Below, one piece after another: positions 19,501 through 28,556 of a stretch of 64,000 nt of DNA (position 1 is the first letter of the stretch; the number at the start of each line of letters is the position of its first letter). This DNA is from Acidobacteriaceae bacterium. GTDB lineage: Bacteria; Acidobacteriota; Terriglobia; Terriglobales; Acidobacteriaceae. The position numbers and the translations under genes are program-made. The notes under the pieces were generated by a model, which did no database searches, was not told the origin of the DNA, and saw only the letters and a program-made list of their open reading frames with translations. The stretch spans positions 18,946-82,945 of the forward strand of contig JANXZS010000199.1 of NCBI GenBank assembly GCA_025355385.1, read 5' to 3'.

Positions 19501-19864
19501 TGCGCGCTCCCGTCAGGTCGTAGCCATTTAAAGTCCTGGGCACTTCAATCCACCTGCGGAACCACATGGCGTCGGTGGAGAATTGCGTTGGCTTCTCCAC
19601 CTTGGCCCAGCCCGAATCGTCCAGCGTGGGCGATTCCCCATGAGCCATGTCGCCCTCGTGATAGGCCCAGCCCTGCACAGCCAGATTGCTAAGGGAAGTG
19701 AGGCGCTTGACAACTTCAGTGCTCTTTGGACTAAGCGCCGAAGTCGTTCCTGTCGCTTGTGCCCGGAGCATAACGGGGGCGAATAGCGGAACCGTTAGGG
19801 TGAGCAGCACAACCGTCGGGACGAGAGAGCGCCAAAGCGGAGCAAAAGAGGCGAAACGAGGCAT
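16541..19864 (-). CDS. Secreted GH38 alpha-mannosidase
   Basis: Large exported glycoside hydrolase (1107 residues) that should release alpha-linked mannose. A signal peptide with an uncleaved-looking long N-terminus (MPRFASFAPLWRSLVPTVVLLTLTV) ends near VMLRAQA. After a beta-sandwich N-terminal domain, the GH38 catalytic domain shows the zinc ligands in NSHIDAAWLWPW (His273, Asp275) and the nucleophile in GWNPDSFGY (Asp385). The middle and C-terminal parts (PVAVFNPLGWQRSD, then NNIDWHETHVLLK) are the typical mannosidase beta domains. It is the only gene of its transcript that I can see; galU lies 135 nt upstream on the same strand. Linkage preference cannot be assigned. Confidence 0.92.
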   Translation of the reverse strand: MPRFASFAPLWRSLVPTVVLLTLTVPLFAPVMLRAQATGTTSALSPKSTEVVKRLTSLSNLAVQGWAYHEGDMAHGESPTLDDSGWAKVEKPTQFSTDAMWFRRWIEVPRTLNGYDLTGARIWFQFRAGANGPMPQIIYFNGRRVALGEDLEPIVLFEPAKPGEKILVAVKLLATVDKKSFDAAEARIDFAESRPDPEVLTAEARSAQVLLPSLDATGDLNQLDAALAMVDLGALDRANQTAFDASLRAAQVSLQSLKSVLQTANIRLTGNSHIDAAWLWPWTETVEAVRKTWSTALQLQREYPQYTFTQSAAAYSDWMCDKYPDMCKQMKESYKQGRWEVVGGMWVEPDLNMPDGESLVRQILIGKRNFKETFGGDVRIGWNPDSFGYTWQLPQIYKKSGIDYFVTQKMMWNDTNQLPLKLFWWQSPDGSRVLTYFPHDYVNQVEPVRMAEDFAAARKLNPGTTEMMHLYGIGDHGGGPTRAMLDSGMKWTGPDVVYPKTKFGTAQSFFSDVETHLDTEHAPVWNYTSLAAKSTVLPPPPQGKVGLPVWNDELYFEYHRGVMTTQANHKRNMREGEELLLNAEKFSSLAWLQGRDYPQAKLTDGWKKILFNQFHDTAAGSGIGVIYRDADKDTDVVRLETREAQLGALQTLTSYINTNGKGVPVAVFNPLGWQRSDAVEFTVQMPEATPAIQITDAAGKTLFADVKLLNPTTHSFHVQVTTDVPALGYRVLYARAATSSKAETSDLKATSQSLENSLLRVAVDPHTGCITSLVDKKTSFDSIAHGGCGNQLQTFKDLPKDYDAWNIDPGTLDSFIPIDKVDSIQLVESGPMRGTIRVTRTWQSSKFIQDISLEAGSPMVKITNNIDWHETHVLLKAAIPLSASSAKATYEIPYGTVQRPTTRNNSFESAQFEVPAMRWADLGDAQHGLTLINESKYGYDAKDNVLRLTLLRSPTWPDPDADRGHQHFAFWLYPHEGDWKTALSMRRGYETNYPLTAMQLSNHGGEWPAEHSFVNVTPENVALTALKKSEDGNALLLRVYEWAGKSATVTATIPAGAKSVSVADMMENPISGDASLSNDKLTFAIKPYEIQTIRIEYGAPAGTVAAK

Positions 19865-19999
19865 GGAGTATTCTCCGAAAGTTACCGCAAGTACAGCGGT
19901 GAAATGAGGGGACCCCTGAGTATATAGGCTTGAATGCCCTAATGGAAAGGTTACCAGCAGACGAATGGCATCCAGGCAGCGGCTTTTTCTGAAAATGAA

Positions 20000-20878
20000 C
20001 TAGAGCGACAGCGTCTTAAGATACTCGCGGAAGCTGGGACCCAGGTCTTCGCGTTTCAGCGCAAACTCGACGGTAGCCTTGAGCATTCCAAACTTGTCAC
20101 CCGCGTCGTGCCGCTTGCCTTCAAATTTGTAGCCGTAAACTCTTTCGTATTGCAACAGGCCCTTGATGCCATCTGTAAGTTGCAGTTCGCCTCCGGCGCC
20201 GGGCTTGATCCGTTCCAGGATGTCGAAAATTTTCGGCGTTAGGATATATCGGCCAATGATTGCGTTTTTAGACGGGGCGTCCTCCATCGTCGGCTTCTCG
20301 ACCATATTCTTAACTTCGAGGATGCGCGGATCTTCAGCCAGAGGCGTGCAGTCCAGAACTCCGTATGAAGAGATCGACGGACCCTCCACCTCCTGTGTGG
20401 CAAGGACTGAGCCCTGAACCTTGTCGTATACGTCGATCATCTGCTTGAGGCAGGGCACTTCCGCATCGATAACATCATCGGGGAGGATGACGGCGAAAGG
20501 TTCATCGCCAATCAAGTCTCGGGCTACGAGGATTGCATGGCCAAGGCCAAGCGACTCCTTCTGCCGTACGGAGATGATGCGCGCCAAACTGGAAACCTGC
20601 CGGGTCATCTCAAGCAAATCCATCTTGCCGCGTGCTTCGAGCAGCGCTTCCAGTTCATAGCTCTTGTCAAAGTGATCTTCGATGCAATCTTTGCCTCGAC
20701 CAGTGATGACGATGATGTCCTCGCATCCGGCGGCGATGGCTTCCTCCACGCCATACTGGATGATGGGCTTGTCCACCAGGGCCAACATCTCTTTAGGAAT
20801 GGATTTAGTGGCCGGCAGGAAACGTGTACCTAAGCCCGCTGCGGGGAAAACTGCTTTACGAACCTTCGTTCTAATCAA
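20000..20878 (-). CDS. galU: UTP--glucose-1-phosphate uridylyltransferase
   Basis: Makes UDP-glucose from UTP and glucose-1-phosphate for envelope polysaccharides and trehalose or glycogen-related routes. The nucleotide-binding signature is AVFPAAGLGTRFLPATKSIPKEML, followed by KPIIQYGVEEAIAAG and the catalytic ILPDDVID. At 292 residues it is full length. The start is TTG 20878, supported by AGGAGG five bases upstream; no closer ATG exists. It is transcribed leftwards between the DUF885 gene and the mannosidase gene, with about 150 and 135 nt gaps, so it is probably monocistronic. Confidence 0.96.
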   Translation of the reverse strand: MIRTKVRKAVFPAAGLGTRFLPATKSIPKEMLALVDKPIIQYGVEEAIAAGCEDIIVITGRGKDCIEDHFDKSYELEALLEARGKMDLLEMTRQVSSLARIISVRQKESLGLGHAILVARDLIGDEPFAVILPDDVIDAEVPCLKQMIDVYDKVQGSVLATQEVEGPSISSYGVLDCTPLAEDPRILEVKNMVEKPTMEDAPSKNAIIGRYILTPKIFDILERIKPGAGGELQLTDGIKGLLQYERVYGYKFEGKRHDAGDKFGMLKATVEFALKREDLGPSFREYLKTLSL

Positions 20879-21030
20879 TTAATCCTCCTCGTCATCTTTG
20901 ACACTTGTTCAGCAGATCAACCGATGAAGCGCGATACAGGCGTCCCGCCTCGCTACGTACGCAGTCACCCGTCGCAGATCATACACATTGGCACAGGTAC
21001 GCGCATTCCACTCCGAAGTGTCGAACATCG

Positions 21031-22809
21031 CTACAGCGCAGGCGACGCATCACCCAGGATGGCTCTGCGAACGATCGCAATCGGAGGAAATCCTTGCCGC
21101 ATGAAGTTGTCGTGAAACTGTTGCAGCGAGAAGCTCTCTCCCTGCTTTTTCTGGACGTCGACGCGGAGCTTCAGTATTTCCAATTTGCCTAGCGTGTAAT
21201 AAAGGTAAGTGGGATCCGAAGTGCCCCGCTTGGTTTCAACCAATGCACTTTCACGCGACTGGTAGCCTTCTTTGACGAAGAAATCGACCGCTTGGTCGAA
21301 GCTCATATTGCCGGTGTGCATTTGGATGCCAACAATAAAACGCGCATCGCGCAGCAATGCATCCTGCAGTTGACCAAGACGCAGAAGCTTCGCCTCGCGC
21401 GCGTCCCTTGCGCCGGCACCGGGCTGCCCATACCCCGCATCCAGCATCATCTGTTCGCAATAGTGCGCCCAGCCTTCAACATTGGTGCTCGCCCCGATAA
21501 GCTTGCGTACCTTGCTGGGAGCTTCGGGAACCCAGAGGAACTGAATGTAATGCCCCGGATATGCCTCGTGCACGGAAGTGCTGACAATCGTCCCGATATT
21601 GAAGCTCGCCATGTACTCGGAGACGTGTTGCGAAGTCCAACCCTTCTCTGGCAGTGTGACGTTGAAATAGGCTTCGTGGGCGATCTTCTCGAATGGCCCG
21701 GGCGTATCCATCGAGGCAAACGTGATGGCGCGCATGAACGGCGGCGTCTCTTCGAGAATTGGCCGGATATCCGATGGAATCGTGATGATGTGCTTCTGCT
21801 GAATGAACTGAATCAAGCCATCGAACGTGTCGCGGAAGCTCTGTAACAAATGATCGGGAGCGGGGTGTGCCGCGCCGAGTTCTTCGAGGGTCTGGCGCGG
21901 GGTTTTGGCCGCTTCTACTTCTTTGGCGATGCGGTTGAAATCAGCTTGGTTCTTGTGCAGGTCCGCGCGACCAATCTCAAGAAGCTGGGCAAGCGGCGTA
22001 TCGACCATTTCGTCAAAGTGGAGTTTATCCTGAAAGGCTTTCGCGCCGATGCGATAGTCGCCATTTGAGCGGGGCAGGAGATCGGTCTTCAGCCAGTTCT
22101 CATAGCTCTCCAGGGCGGCGATGACTTCGGCGTTCGACTTCGTGAACTCAGCCTTTGAAGTCGCATCGGTAGCTCGCTCGAATGCCAGCGGTACATCGCT
22201 CTTGAAAAAGCTGATGATTCCCGGCAGTTGCGCTATCGCAATCTCAGTGTAGATACGTGGCGGATTCTTGAGATTCCGGCGCGCCGCGACGAAGGCCGCA
22301 GTCATTTGCTTTTCGCGAGCGACAAGAGACTTCAGCCTCTCATCCTGCGAGGCAAACTTGCGTTCCATCAAAGAGAAGGCGCTATTGGTGATGCCGCCTG
22401 AATAGTTGTCGGGGTTCTTTTCCCAAGGACGGATGACATCCAACATCAGCAGCGTGGACTGAATGTTATTGCGAAGCAGGGTCAGGTCGTCCTGCGATAC
22501 CTGGTCGAGTTGGCTGCCCGTAACGTCGGCGAATTTCTTTTCGAAGGAACGGAGCGAGGCTATCTGATCTTTTATGGCTGCGCCCGAGTAATCCTCCAGG
22601 AGCGAGTCATACTGGTGGAAGCCAGCGAGCGTGCCCGCTGTGGGCGCGTACTTGAAGTAAGTCTGCTCAAAATATTGATCGGCGAGAGCGCGGAACGCCG
22701 TCACAGCCTGTGCGGAAGGGACGGCAGCAGATTGCTGCGCGGTCCCGTTCTGAGTCGTGCTCATGAGGCCTCCCAACACCATTAAAACGATGAGCGATTT
22801 GCGGATCAC
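21031..22809 (-). CDS. Secreted DUF885 protein, peptidase-like
   Basis: Exported protein of about 592 residues in the DUF885 family, a group with gluzincin-like metallopeptidase features. The signature HEAYPGHYIQFLW is present, matching the HExYPGHH-type motif, with a later NVEGWAHYCEQMM carrying a further candidate metal ligand. GTG 22809 is the best start: GAGGG lies seven bases before it, and it opens a signal peptide (IRKSLIVLMVLGGLMSTTQNGTAQQ). The frame itself is open 25 codons further, almost to the end of mfd. It follows mfd by 64 nt on the same strand. Substrate specificity is unknown. Confidence 0.88.
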   Translation of the reverse strand: MIRKSLIVLMVLGGLMSTTQNGTAQQSAAVPSAQAVTAFRALADQYFEQTYFKYAPTAGTLAGFHQYDSLLEDYSGAAIKDQIASLRSFEKKFADVTGSQLDQVSQDDLTLLRNNIQSTLLMLDVIRPWEKNPDNYSGGITNSAFSLMERKFASQDERLKSLVAREKQMTAAFVAARRNLKNPPRIYTEIAIAQLPGIISFFKSDVPLAFERATDATSKAEFTKSNAEVIAALESYENWLKTDLLPRSNGDYRIGAKAFQDKLHFDEMVDTPLAQLLEIGRADLHKNQADFNRIAKEVEAAKTPRQTLEELGAAHPAPDHLLQSFRDTFDGLIQFIQQKHIITIPSDIRPILEETPPFMRAITFASMDTPGPFEKIAHEAYFNVTLPEKGWTSQHVSEYMASFNIGTIVSTSVHEAYPGHYIQFLWVPEAPSKVRKLIGASTNVEGWAHYCEQMMLDAGYGQPGAGARDAREAKLLRLGQLQDALLRDARFIVGIQMHTGNMSFDQAVDFFVKEGYQSRESALVETKRGTSDPTYLYYTLGKLEILKLRVDVQKKQGESFSLQQFHDNFMRQGFPPIAIVRRAILGDASPAL

Positions 22810-22873
22810 AGCTATGCCCTCTCTATTTGTAATCGTGATTGTTTTTTCCTTGTAACCGTCATTGACCTTAATA

Positions 22874-25800
22874 CTACGAGGCAACCTCTACCAACTCTAA
22901 AGATTCAAGGAGTGATCTGACTTCCGCGAAGACTTCTTCCGGCTTGACTGCTATCAGCGGAAAGCGAAGAATGCCCTGCGGGGTGAACTGAGCGCCACGC
23001 TTAGCGTTGGTGGCTACCAGCTGCATCAGGCGACCGGGATCCACGTTGGCCTTCTCGGTAAAGCGGACGTGCAATTGATCGCGCTTGCGGTCCACCTGGG
23101 AGATGCCGATGCGCTGGCACTCAAGACGCAGATTCGCTGCTTCGAGGAGATGGATGGCCGACTCCGGTAAATCGCCGTAACGGTCTTGCAGCTCGGCGCG
23201 CACGTCAGCGATGACTGCCTCACTCTGCGCACCGGCAATCTTCTTGTAGATGCGCAGCCTCTGGTTCTCTTCCGCGATGTAGGATTCATCCACGCGCAGA
23301 CTGATGCCAAGATTCAATTGCGTGGTCGCATGCTCCGGGAGATCCTCGCCCTTCAGCTTGCTCACGGCCTCTTCCAACATGCTGGTATAAAGCTCAAAGC
23401 CGACGGCTTCGATGTGTCCACTCTGCTCGCCACCCAGCATGTTGCCAGCGCCCCGCAATTCCAGGTCAAGTGCAGCGATTTTGAAGCCGGCGCCAAGATC
23501 GGAGAACTCCTTGAGAGCAGCTAGGCGGCGACGCGCAACCTCGGTCAGTTCTTGTTCGGGCGGGATCAGCAGATACGCATATGCGCGGCGGTTGGAGCGG
23601 CCGACCCGTCCGCGCAATTGGTATAGCTCGGAGAGTCCGTGGCGGTCAGCGCGATTGATAACTATAGTATTTGCCAGCGGGATATCCAGACCGTTCTCGA
23701 TAATGGTCGTCGCTACAAGTACGTCGTATTCGTGGTGCATGAAGCCGAGCATGGCGCGCTCCAGTTCCGCCTCGCCCATCTGGCCGTGGCCGACGATCAC
23801 GCGCGCCGAGGGAACGAGTTCGTTGATCTTTGCGGCCAATTCGTAGATGGTCTCGACCCGGTTGTGAACGAAGTAAACCTGTCCACCGCGCTCCAACTCC
23901 ACTTCCAGCGCAGATCGAATCAGCTTCTCATCGAACTTGGCCACCACCGTCTGAATCGCCATGCGGTCTTTCGGGGGTGTCTCAATCACGCTCATATCGC
24001 GCAGGCCCACCAATGACATGTGCAGCGTGCGGGGAATCGGCGTCGCCGACATCGCCAGTACGTCGATCTCGCGCCGCATCTGCTTCAGGCGTTCCTTGTG
24101 GCGGACACCGAATCGTTGCTCCTCGTCGACGATGAGCAGGCCGAGTTCCTGAAATTTGAGATCCTTTGAAAGCAGGCGATGGGTGCCAATCAGGATGTCT
24201 ATCTTGCCCGCCTCAACGCGCTCCAGAATAATTTTCTGTTCCTTCGGGGTGCGGAAGCGCGAGATCATTTCGACATTGATAGGAAATTGCTTGAAACGCT
24301 CTCTGAAAGTCTCAAAATGCTGGAAGCTCAGTACGGTTGTCGGCGTGAGCACCGCTACCTGCCGCCCGTCCTGCACTGCTTTGAACGCGGCGCGCATCGC
24401 TACTTCCGTCTTGCCGTAGCCCACATCGCCGCAGAGCAGGCGATCCATCGGCAGGCTCGACTCCATGTCGCGCTTGATGTCTGCTATGGCGGAGAGCTGG
24501 TCATCCGTTTCGTTGTAATCGAAGGCATCTTCAAACTCGTGCTGAAACTGGTTATCTGGAGGGAAAGCATGCCCCTGCGCGGCTTTGCGCTGCGCGTATA
24601 GCTTGAGCAGCTCGTCGGCCATATCCTGCATCGCCTTTTTAACGCGAGCAGTCGTTTTGGCCCACTGCTGCGAGCCCAGCCGGTTGAGTACTGGCGCGGG
24701 CCCAGCGTCCGTCGAGCGATATTTCTGGATGAGATCAAGTCGCGTCAAGGGAACATAGAGCCGCGCATTCTCGAAAAACTCCAGAATCATGAACTCGATG
24801 GTCAGGCCATCCTGTTCAATCTCCTTGAGGCCAAGGTAGCGTGCGATTCCATGTTCCACATGGACGACATAGTCGCTGACGGTCAGATCACGGAAGTCCG
24901 AAACAAAAGCGGCGGTCTTGGACTTCGGCCTAGTCTGCGCGATTCGCGCCGTGACATCGGCTTCGTCGGAAAGATCATTCGCCCCGAAGACGAACAGATT
25001 GTGCTCTGGCAGATTAACGCCGTTGGCGATAGGGCTCCGGAGAACGATGGGCGTACGGTAATCGCCCGCAAGATAGCTGGATTCGTCGTAGATATTCTCG
25101 CTGCCCGTATGCTGCAGACGGCTTCCCAATCGATATGGCAACCCATACTCGCGCAGTAGCGTTACCAGCCGCTCCACTTCGCCTTGATTCGGAACGGCGA
25201 GCACGATGCGCTGGTCCTGCTGCATAAGCGAGCGCACCTGCTCTAGGAATGCGGGGATTGAGCCATGGAAACGCAGGGTTGGGCGGGTGGCGAAGGCGAT
25301 CTCGCTGAGGGTAGTTTCTTCGTCGAGTACGTCCACGGCGCCGAGCTGATCGAGATCCAGGCCGGGAAGCGAAGAGAGTTGTGCCCATAGCAGATCGGGG
25401 GGGAGATAGATGTCCTGGGGCGTGATCAGCGAACCGATGCCGCTACGATCGTGGCGCTGTTGCACCTTGGTCCACCAGCGCTCCATCTGATTCTTGATCA
25501 TCGCCGGTTCTTCGACAAACAGCCGGGAGCGGGGGAAGAGGTCTAGCAGTGTTCCCTGCGCGCCGGAGACGGTGGCAAAGAACTCCCATCCGGGGAAGAC
25601 GCTGACGCCCCCCGCCGCGATGGCCTGCGCAACAATGTCATCGTCTGCGGACGCAATCCGCTCCCCCGACAGCCGCGTATGCACGGCGGCCAGCAGGCGG
25701 TCGTTGATCGGCGTCTCGGTGAGCGGGAGCAGTTCGGCCTCATCCAAGGGCGTTGAGGACCGCTGCGTCTCGGGATCGAATTTCCGCATGGACTCAATCT

Positions 25801-26431
25801 CGTCGCCGAAGAACTCCACGCGCACCGGGCGGTCTGCTTCAGGCGAATAGACGTCGAGAATGCCGCCGCGACGCGTGAACTGGCCCGGCATCTCGACCAC
25901 ATCCATAGCCGTGTACCCCACGCTGGTTAGGTGCAGGACGAGGGATTCCAGATCAATCTCTTCGCCACGACGCAGCGTGCGCGCGAGGTCGGAGTAGTAG
26001 TCGGCCGCGAAGAGACGCATGGCAGCGGCCTCCACCGGCGCAATCACAATCGAGGCGGCTCCGGTCGCAATCTTCCAGAGAGCGGAGGCGCGCTGTTCCT
26101 GAACATCCGGGTGCGGGGAAAGGTTTTCAAAGGGCAATACATCATGAGCGGGCAGCGTGATGACAGCATCCGGGGAACAGGCCCCGGTTAAGTCGCAGCC
26201 CGCCCGCACGGCGATCTGCAGAGCATCGGCCGCCTTGTTGTCAGCCACAACTACAATCACCGGCGTATTGGCAGCCTTGGCGAAGAGGGGCAGGTAGAGG
26301 GCACGGGCGGTGGAGGTCAGACCAGAGACACGACGACGCTCCCTGCCGAGGGCTAGATGCCGCCGGACACGCTCGAAGGACTCCGAATGCTCCAAATCCG
26401 CCAGAAGTTCGCGGACAAACGGGAGGATCAT
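22874..26431 (-). CDS. mfd: Transcription-repair coupling factor Mfd
   Basis: ATP-driven DNA translocase that removes stalled RNA polymerase and recruits UvrA. It is a standard length of 1185 residues. The N-terminal UvrB-homology part includes LPAHDVLPFENLSPHPDVQEQR. The RNA polymerase-interaction domain has DYVVHVEHGIARYLGL. The RecG-like motor has Walker A GDVGYGKT (about residue 670), DEEQRFG as motif II and SATPIPRTLHMSL as motif III. The TRG region (GLSELYQLRGRVGRS) and the C-terminal D7 domain complete it. Start is ATG 26431. The UvrABC proteins are outside the window. Confidence 0.97.
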   Translation of the reverse strand: MILPFVRELLADLEHSESFERVRRHLALGRERRRVSGLTSTARALYLPLFAKAANTPVIVVVADNKAADALQIAVRAGCDLTGACSPDAVITLPAHDVLPFENLSPHPDVQEQRASALWKIATGAASIVIAPVEAAAMRLFAADYYSDLARTLRRGEEIDLESLVLHLTSVGYTAMDVVEMPGQFTRRGGILDVYSPEADRPVRVEFFGDEIESMRKFDPETQRSSTPLDEAELLPLTETPINDRLLAAVHTRLSGERIASADDDIVAQAIAAGGVSVFPGWEFFATVSGAQGTLLDLFPRSRLFVEEPAMIKNQMERWWTKVQQRHDRSGIGSLITPQDIYLPPDLLWAQLSSLPGLDLDQLGAVDVLDEETTLSEIAFATRPTLRFHGSIPAFLEQVRSLMQQDQRIVLAVPNQGEVERLVTLLREYGLPYRLGSRLQHTGSENIYDESSYLAGDYRTPIVLRSPIANGVNLPEHNLFVFGANDLSDEADVTARIAQTRPKSKTAAFVSDFRDLTVSDYVVHVEHGIARYLGLKEIEQDGLTIEFMILEFFENARLYVPLTRLDLIQKYRSTDAGPAPVLNRLGSQQWAKTTARVKKAMQDMADELLKLYAQRKAAQGHAFPPDNQFQHEFEDAFDYNETDDQLSAIADIKRDMESSLPMDRLLCGDVGYGKTEVAMRAAFKAVQDGRQVAVLTPTTVLSFQHFETFRERFKQFPINVEMISRFRTPKEQKIILERVEAGKIDILIGTHRLLSKDLKFQELGLLIVDEEQRFGVRHKERLKQMRREIDVLAMSATPIPRTLHMSLVGLRDMSVIETPPKDRMAIQTVVAKFDEKLIRSALEVELERGGQVYFVHNRVETIYELAAKINELVPSARVIVGHGQMGEAELERAMLGFMHHEYDVLVATTIIENGLDIPLANTIVINRADRHGLSELYQLRGRVGRSNRRAYAYLLIPPEQELTEVARRRLAALKEFSDLGAGFKIAALDLELRGAGNMLGGEQSGHIEAVGFELYTSMLEEAVSKLKGEDLPEHATTQLNLGISLRVDESYIAEENQRLRIYKKIAGAQSEAVIADVRAELQDRYGDLPESAIHLLEAANLRLECQRIGISQVDRKRDQLHVRFTEKANVDPGRLMQLVATNAKRGAQFTPQGILRFPLIAVKPEEVFAEVRSLLESLELVEVAS

Positions 26432-26574
26432 GCCTGATGTAGTTTAGCAGGGGTGAACGCCGGGCTGGATGGTACGCGCCTCTTGGATTCCGCAAGAACG
26501 TAGCATTGGCGGGCCCGACACTGAAGTGCGAGTAAACAGGGTTAGGGAGGCTTGACGCGATTGTCGCCGAAAAC

Positions 26575-26745
26575 TCATTCGACACGACTTTGCAAACCCC
26601 AAAATGGAGAGAATTGTATTAAACGTCCTATTTCCCGACCACTCGGGAGCAATCCAATGAGCAGTTCAAGGCAAAGGTAACTCACTAAAAGCCCTGCCCA
26701 CATCGAGGAACGGGTTGCGTCTCGGCTGTAGATTGCGACGATCAT
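26575..26745 (-). CDS. Possible small membrane protein (weak)
   Basis: A 56-codon frame from ATG 26745 with GAGGG four bases upstream. The product would have one hydrophobic segment (MWAGLLVSYLCLELLIGLL) and a basic-aromatic tail. No homologue comes to mind and the codon use is unremarkable, so this could be chance. Confidence 0.28.
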   Translation of the reverse strand: MIVAIYSRDATRSSMWAGLLVSYLCLELLIGLLPSGREIGRLIQFSPFWGLQSRVE

Positions 26746-26836
26746 GGCGCCCTCGGTCACTGCGCGCATTTGCCTGGATGGGTCGGATCAGGCACGCAGA
26801 CTTTAACTTGCGCGTACCCGCAGATGGGGGCGGGAG

Positions 26837-26862
26837 GAGGGCCGCCCCGAAGATCGGCCCTC
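26837..26862 (-). terminator. Terminator-like hairpin after the Ig-like lipoprotein gene
   Basis: Perfect 8-bp GC-rich stem GAGGGCCG / CGGCCCTC with a 10-nt loop, 22 nt past the stop codon in the direction of transcription. No T-run follows. Confidence 0.45.
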
Positions 26863-26884
26863 ACTGAAACGGCTGCGGCTGTTC

Positions 26885-27946
26885 TTAATTGAAGATGGCT
26901 CCCACCGTATCGTTGGTCGTTAGCTTGACCGTGCAAGTGTTGGGCCCGGCTGCAGTAGGAGTTCCGATGTTCGTGCAGTTGTAGGACCATCCACCGAAAG
27001 CGACTCCGGCTTGAGCAGGCGCTGTTAGGGTCACGGCGGTCCCAATGGGGTAGGTTGCCACGCAGACTGAGCCGCCAGATGTGGAACCGGGGCCGCAATG
27101 GAGCACGTTCGGCGTACCTGTTGCGGAGGGAGCCGTTACCAGCCAATTGGTAGTATTCAAACCTTCGTTATAGACAGTCAGTGTCGCCAAGAGCGCGGGT
27201 GCCTGCGAACCCGGATAGCATGAACCCGGAGTTGAAGGGGGGTTGGGGAGAACCAAGGGACAATTGAACGTTGCCGTGGCAGTTTGAATCCCTCCGTCGC
27301 TACCCATTACTCTAGCAATGATGTTGCCGCTTCCATTCCCATAGGCTGTAACAATCCCGGCGGTAGCTCCGAGGCTCCCGGAAGTGTTGGTGTTGACGGG
27401 AAAGACGCTGGGCGTGGAAGAAATCCAGGTCATCGCGGGGGAATTTGTCAGGTCCCTGACGAATGGCGCCACCGAGTACGTTCCGATTGCCAGAAATTGC
27501 CCCGTATCCTGCAAATTGCTGACTGTAATGGTGGAGGGAATAATGGTGAGCGAAACCAAGTTCGGCACCGATCCACCACCGCCTCCACTTGGAGTGGTAA
27601 CTACGAGAGTTGCGCTGGAGCTCGTAGGACCATTGAATGCCTGTGCGCTCGCTGTGATTGTTGTTGTGCCCGTACTCACGGCCGTCACCAGCCCGGAAGA
27701 GCTGACGGTCGCCACGGAAGGAGTAGTGGAGGTCCAACTCACCCCGCCCGTTATATTCTGCGTCGAAGGGTGTTTCGCATTGCCGTATGTCCCTACTGCG
27801 GTAAATTGTGCAGTCTGACCTAGGGTCAGAGACTGAGTTGCGGGGGTAACCTGAACGGAATCCAGCCCCGAGGGGTTGGAACATCCAACAAGTGCGCTAC
27901 CGAGGCATAGAAGCAAAAGTCCCGAAACACAGCGACGAGCGAACAT
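26885..27946 (-). CDS. Lipoprotein with bacterial Ig-like (BIG_2) domain
   Basis: Predicted lipoprotein of 353 residues. The signal peptide MFARRCVSGLLLLCLGSALVGC ends in the lipobox cysteine. One clear BIG_2 unit (residues about 31-115: LDSVQVTPATQSLTLGQTAQF ... TPSVATVSSSGLVTAVSTGTTTI) is followed by a Gly/Ser linker and a second, looser unit (VSLTIIPSTITVSNLQDTGQF). A C-terminal domain has several cysteines (CNCPL, CHCG-like, NCTNIG) and the strand GVAFGGWSYNCTN. Such proteins are common surface or adhesion components in acidobacteria; a ligand cannot be named. Start ATG 27946 has AGGAGA upstream. Confidence 0.82.
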   Translation of the reverse strand: MFARRCVSGLLLLCLGSALVGCSNPSGLDSVQVTPATQSLTLGQTAQFTAVGTYGNAKHPSTQNITGGVSWTSTTPSVATVSSSGLVTAVSTGTTTITASAQAFNGPTSSSATLVVTTPSGGGGGSVPNLVSLTIIPSTITVSNLQDTGQFLAIGTYSVAPFVRDLTNSPAMTWISSTPSVFPVNTNTSGSLGATAGIVTAYGNGSGNIIARVMGSDGGIQTATATFNCPLVLPNPPSTPGSCYPGSQAPALLATLTVYNEGLNTTNWLVTAPSATGTPNVLHCGPGSTSGGSVCVATYPIGTAVTLTAPAQAGVAFGGWSYNCTNIGTPTAAGPNTCTVKLTTNDTVGAIFN

Positions 27947-28556
27947 GTAAGTCTCCTGGCATTTCCAACGTCGGATTGAAGGCCGATCAAGCTTCGCTGC
28001 AGAGTCCGCCTGACAATTGGACAGGCGAAAGAAAGCTCGCTGACTAACTCAAGTGTGCAGATCAACCCTTGGGCCGACGCTTCGCTGTATCTGCTGCAGC
28101 AAATGAATAGCCATTTGTCGCTTTAAGCGCATTTGTTTGAAATTAATCAGTTACATGGCATGCCACCACGCACTGGTGTCATCGCACGTAGACAGGGTCC
28201 GGTCGAAGATACTCGGTGTATACAATCACTCGTTCGTCAAAACCCCCGGCCAAGGGATAAAAGAGTGAGCCGGGTCGATTTCAAGACGGACTCCTCGTTT
28301 CCGATCAATTATCAGCGAACTAGATATCCCATGAACCGCGCAAATGCTCGGAAATGCCGCCGCATGGATGTAACCGCCACCCACTCGTCTGGTCTAATCT
28401 CTCTGGAAGGACGGCTAGCCGGAGCTGATCGGGAACCAGCTCCGGCTGAGTGACCGGACGTAGAGCGCGACCCATCCCACGTCACAACCCAGGGGGAGGC
28501 TGGTCAAACCGATCACATGTCCTGTCCCGCTGAGTTTTTTACAGCCTGACTGGTTT
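27947..28556. other. 610-nt non-coding stretch between Ig-like lipoprotein and M20 peptidase genes
   Basis: No convincing gene. A 106-codon frame starting at TTG 28133 is Arg-rich and patternless, and I do not accept it. The right part carries a perfect 11-bp inverted repeat (28417-28447). The left part would be the 5' leader of the lipoprotein gene; it contains a hairpin at 28007-28027 (CGCCTG / CAGGCG) but no riboswitch that I recognise. Confidence 0.45.
28417..28447 (-). terminator. Perfect inverted repeat, possible terminator of the M20 peptidase gene
   Basis: AGCCGGAGCTG and CAGCTCCGGCT pair over 11 bp with a 9-nt loop, 109 nt beyond the peptidase stop. There is no T-run, so it may be a Rho-dependent or stabilising structure. 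Confidence 0.35.

Larger units (their letters stand above)
26432..26884. other. Gene-poor 450-nt stretch between mfd and the Ig-like lipoprotein
   Basis: Apart from one weak small reading frame (26575-26745, minus) and a hairpin just after the lipoprotein gene, I see nothing convincing here. The right-hand part is the 3' flank of the lipoprotein gene and the left-hand part holds the mfd promoter. Confidence 0.4.

Noticed and set aside
28007..28027. CGCCTG / CAGGCG hairpin in the lipoprotein leader, considered as a riboswitch
   Set aside because: Only a 6-bp stem with no conserved riboswitch core that I can recognise.
28133..28453. 106-codon frame starting at TTG in the gap before the M20 peptidase
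   Set aside because: No Shine-Dalgarno, composition Arg-rich and patternless, and no similarity recognised.
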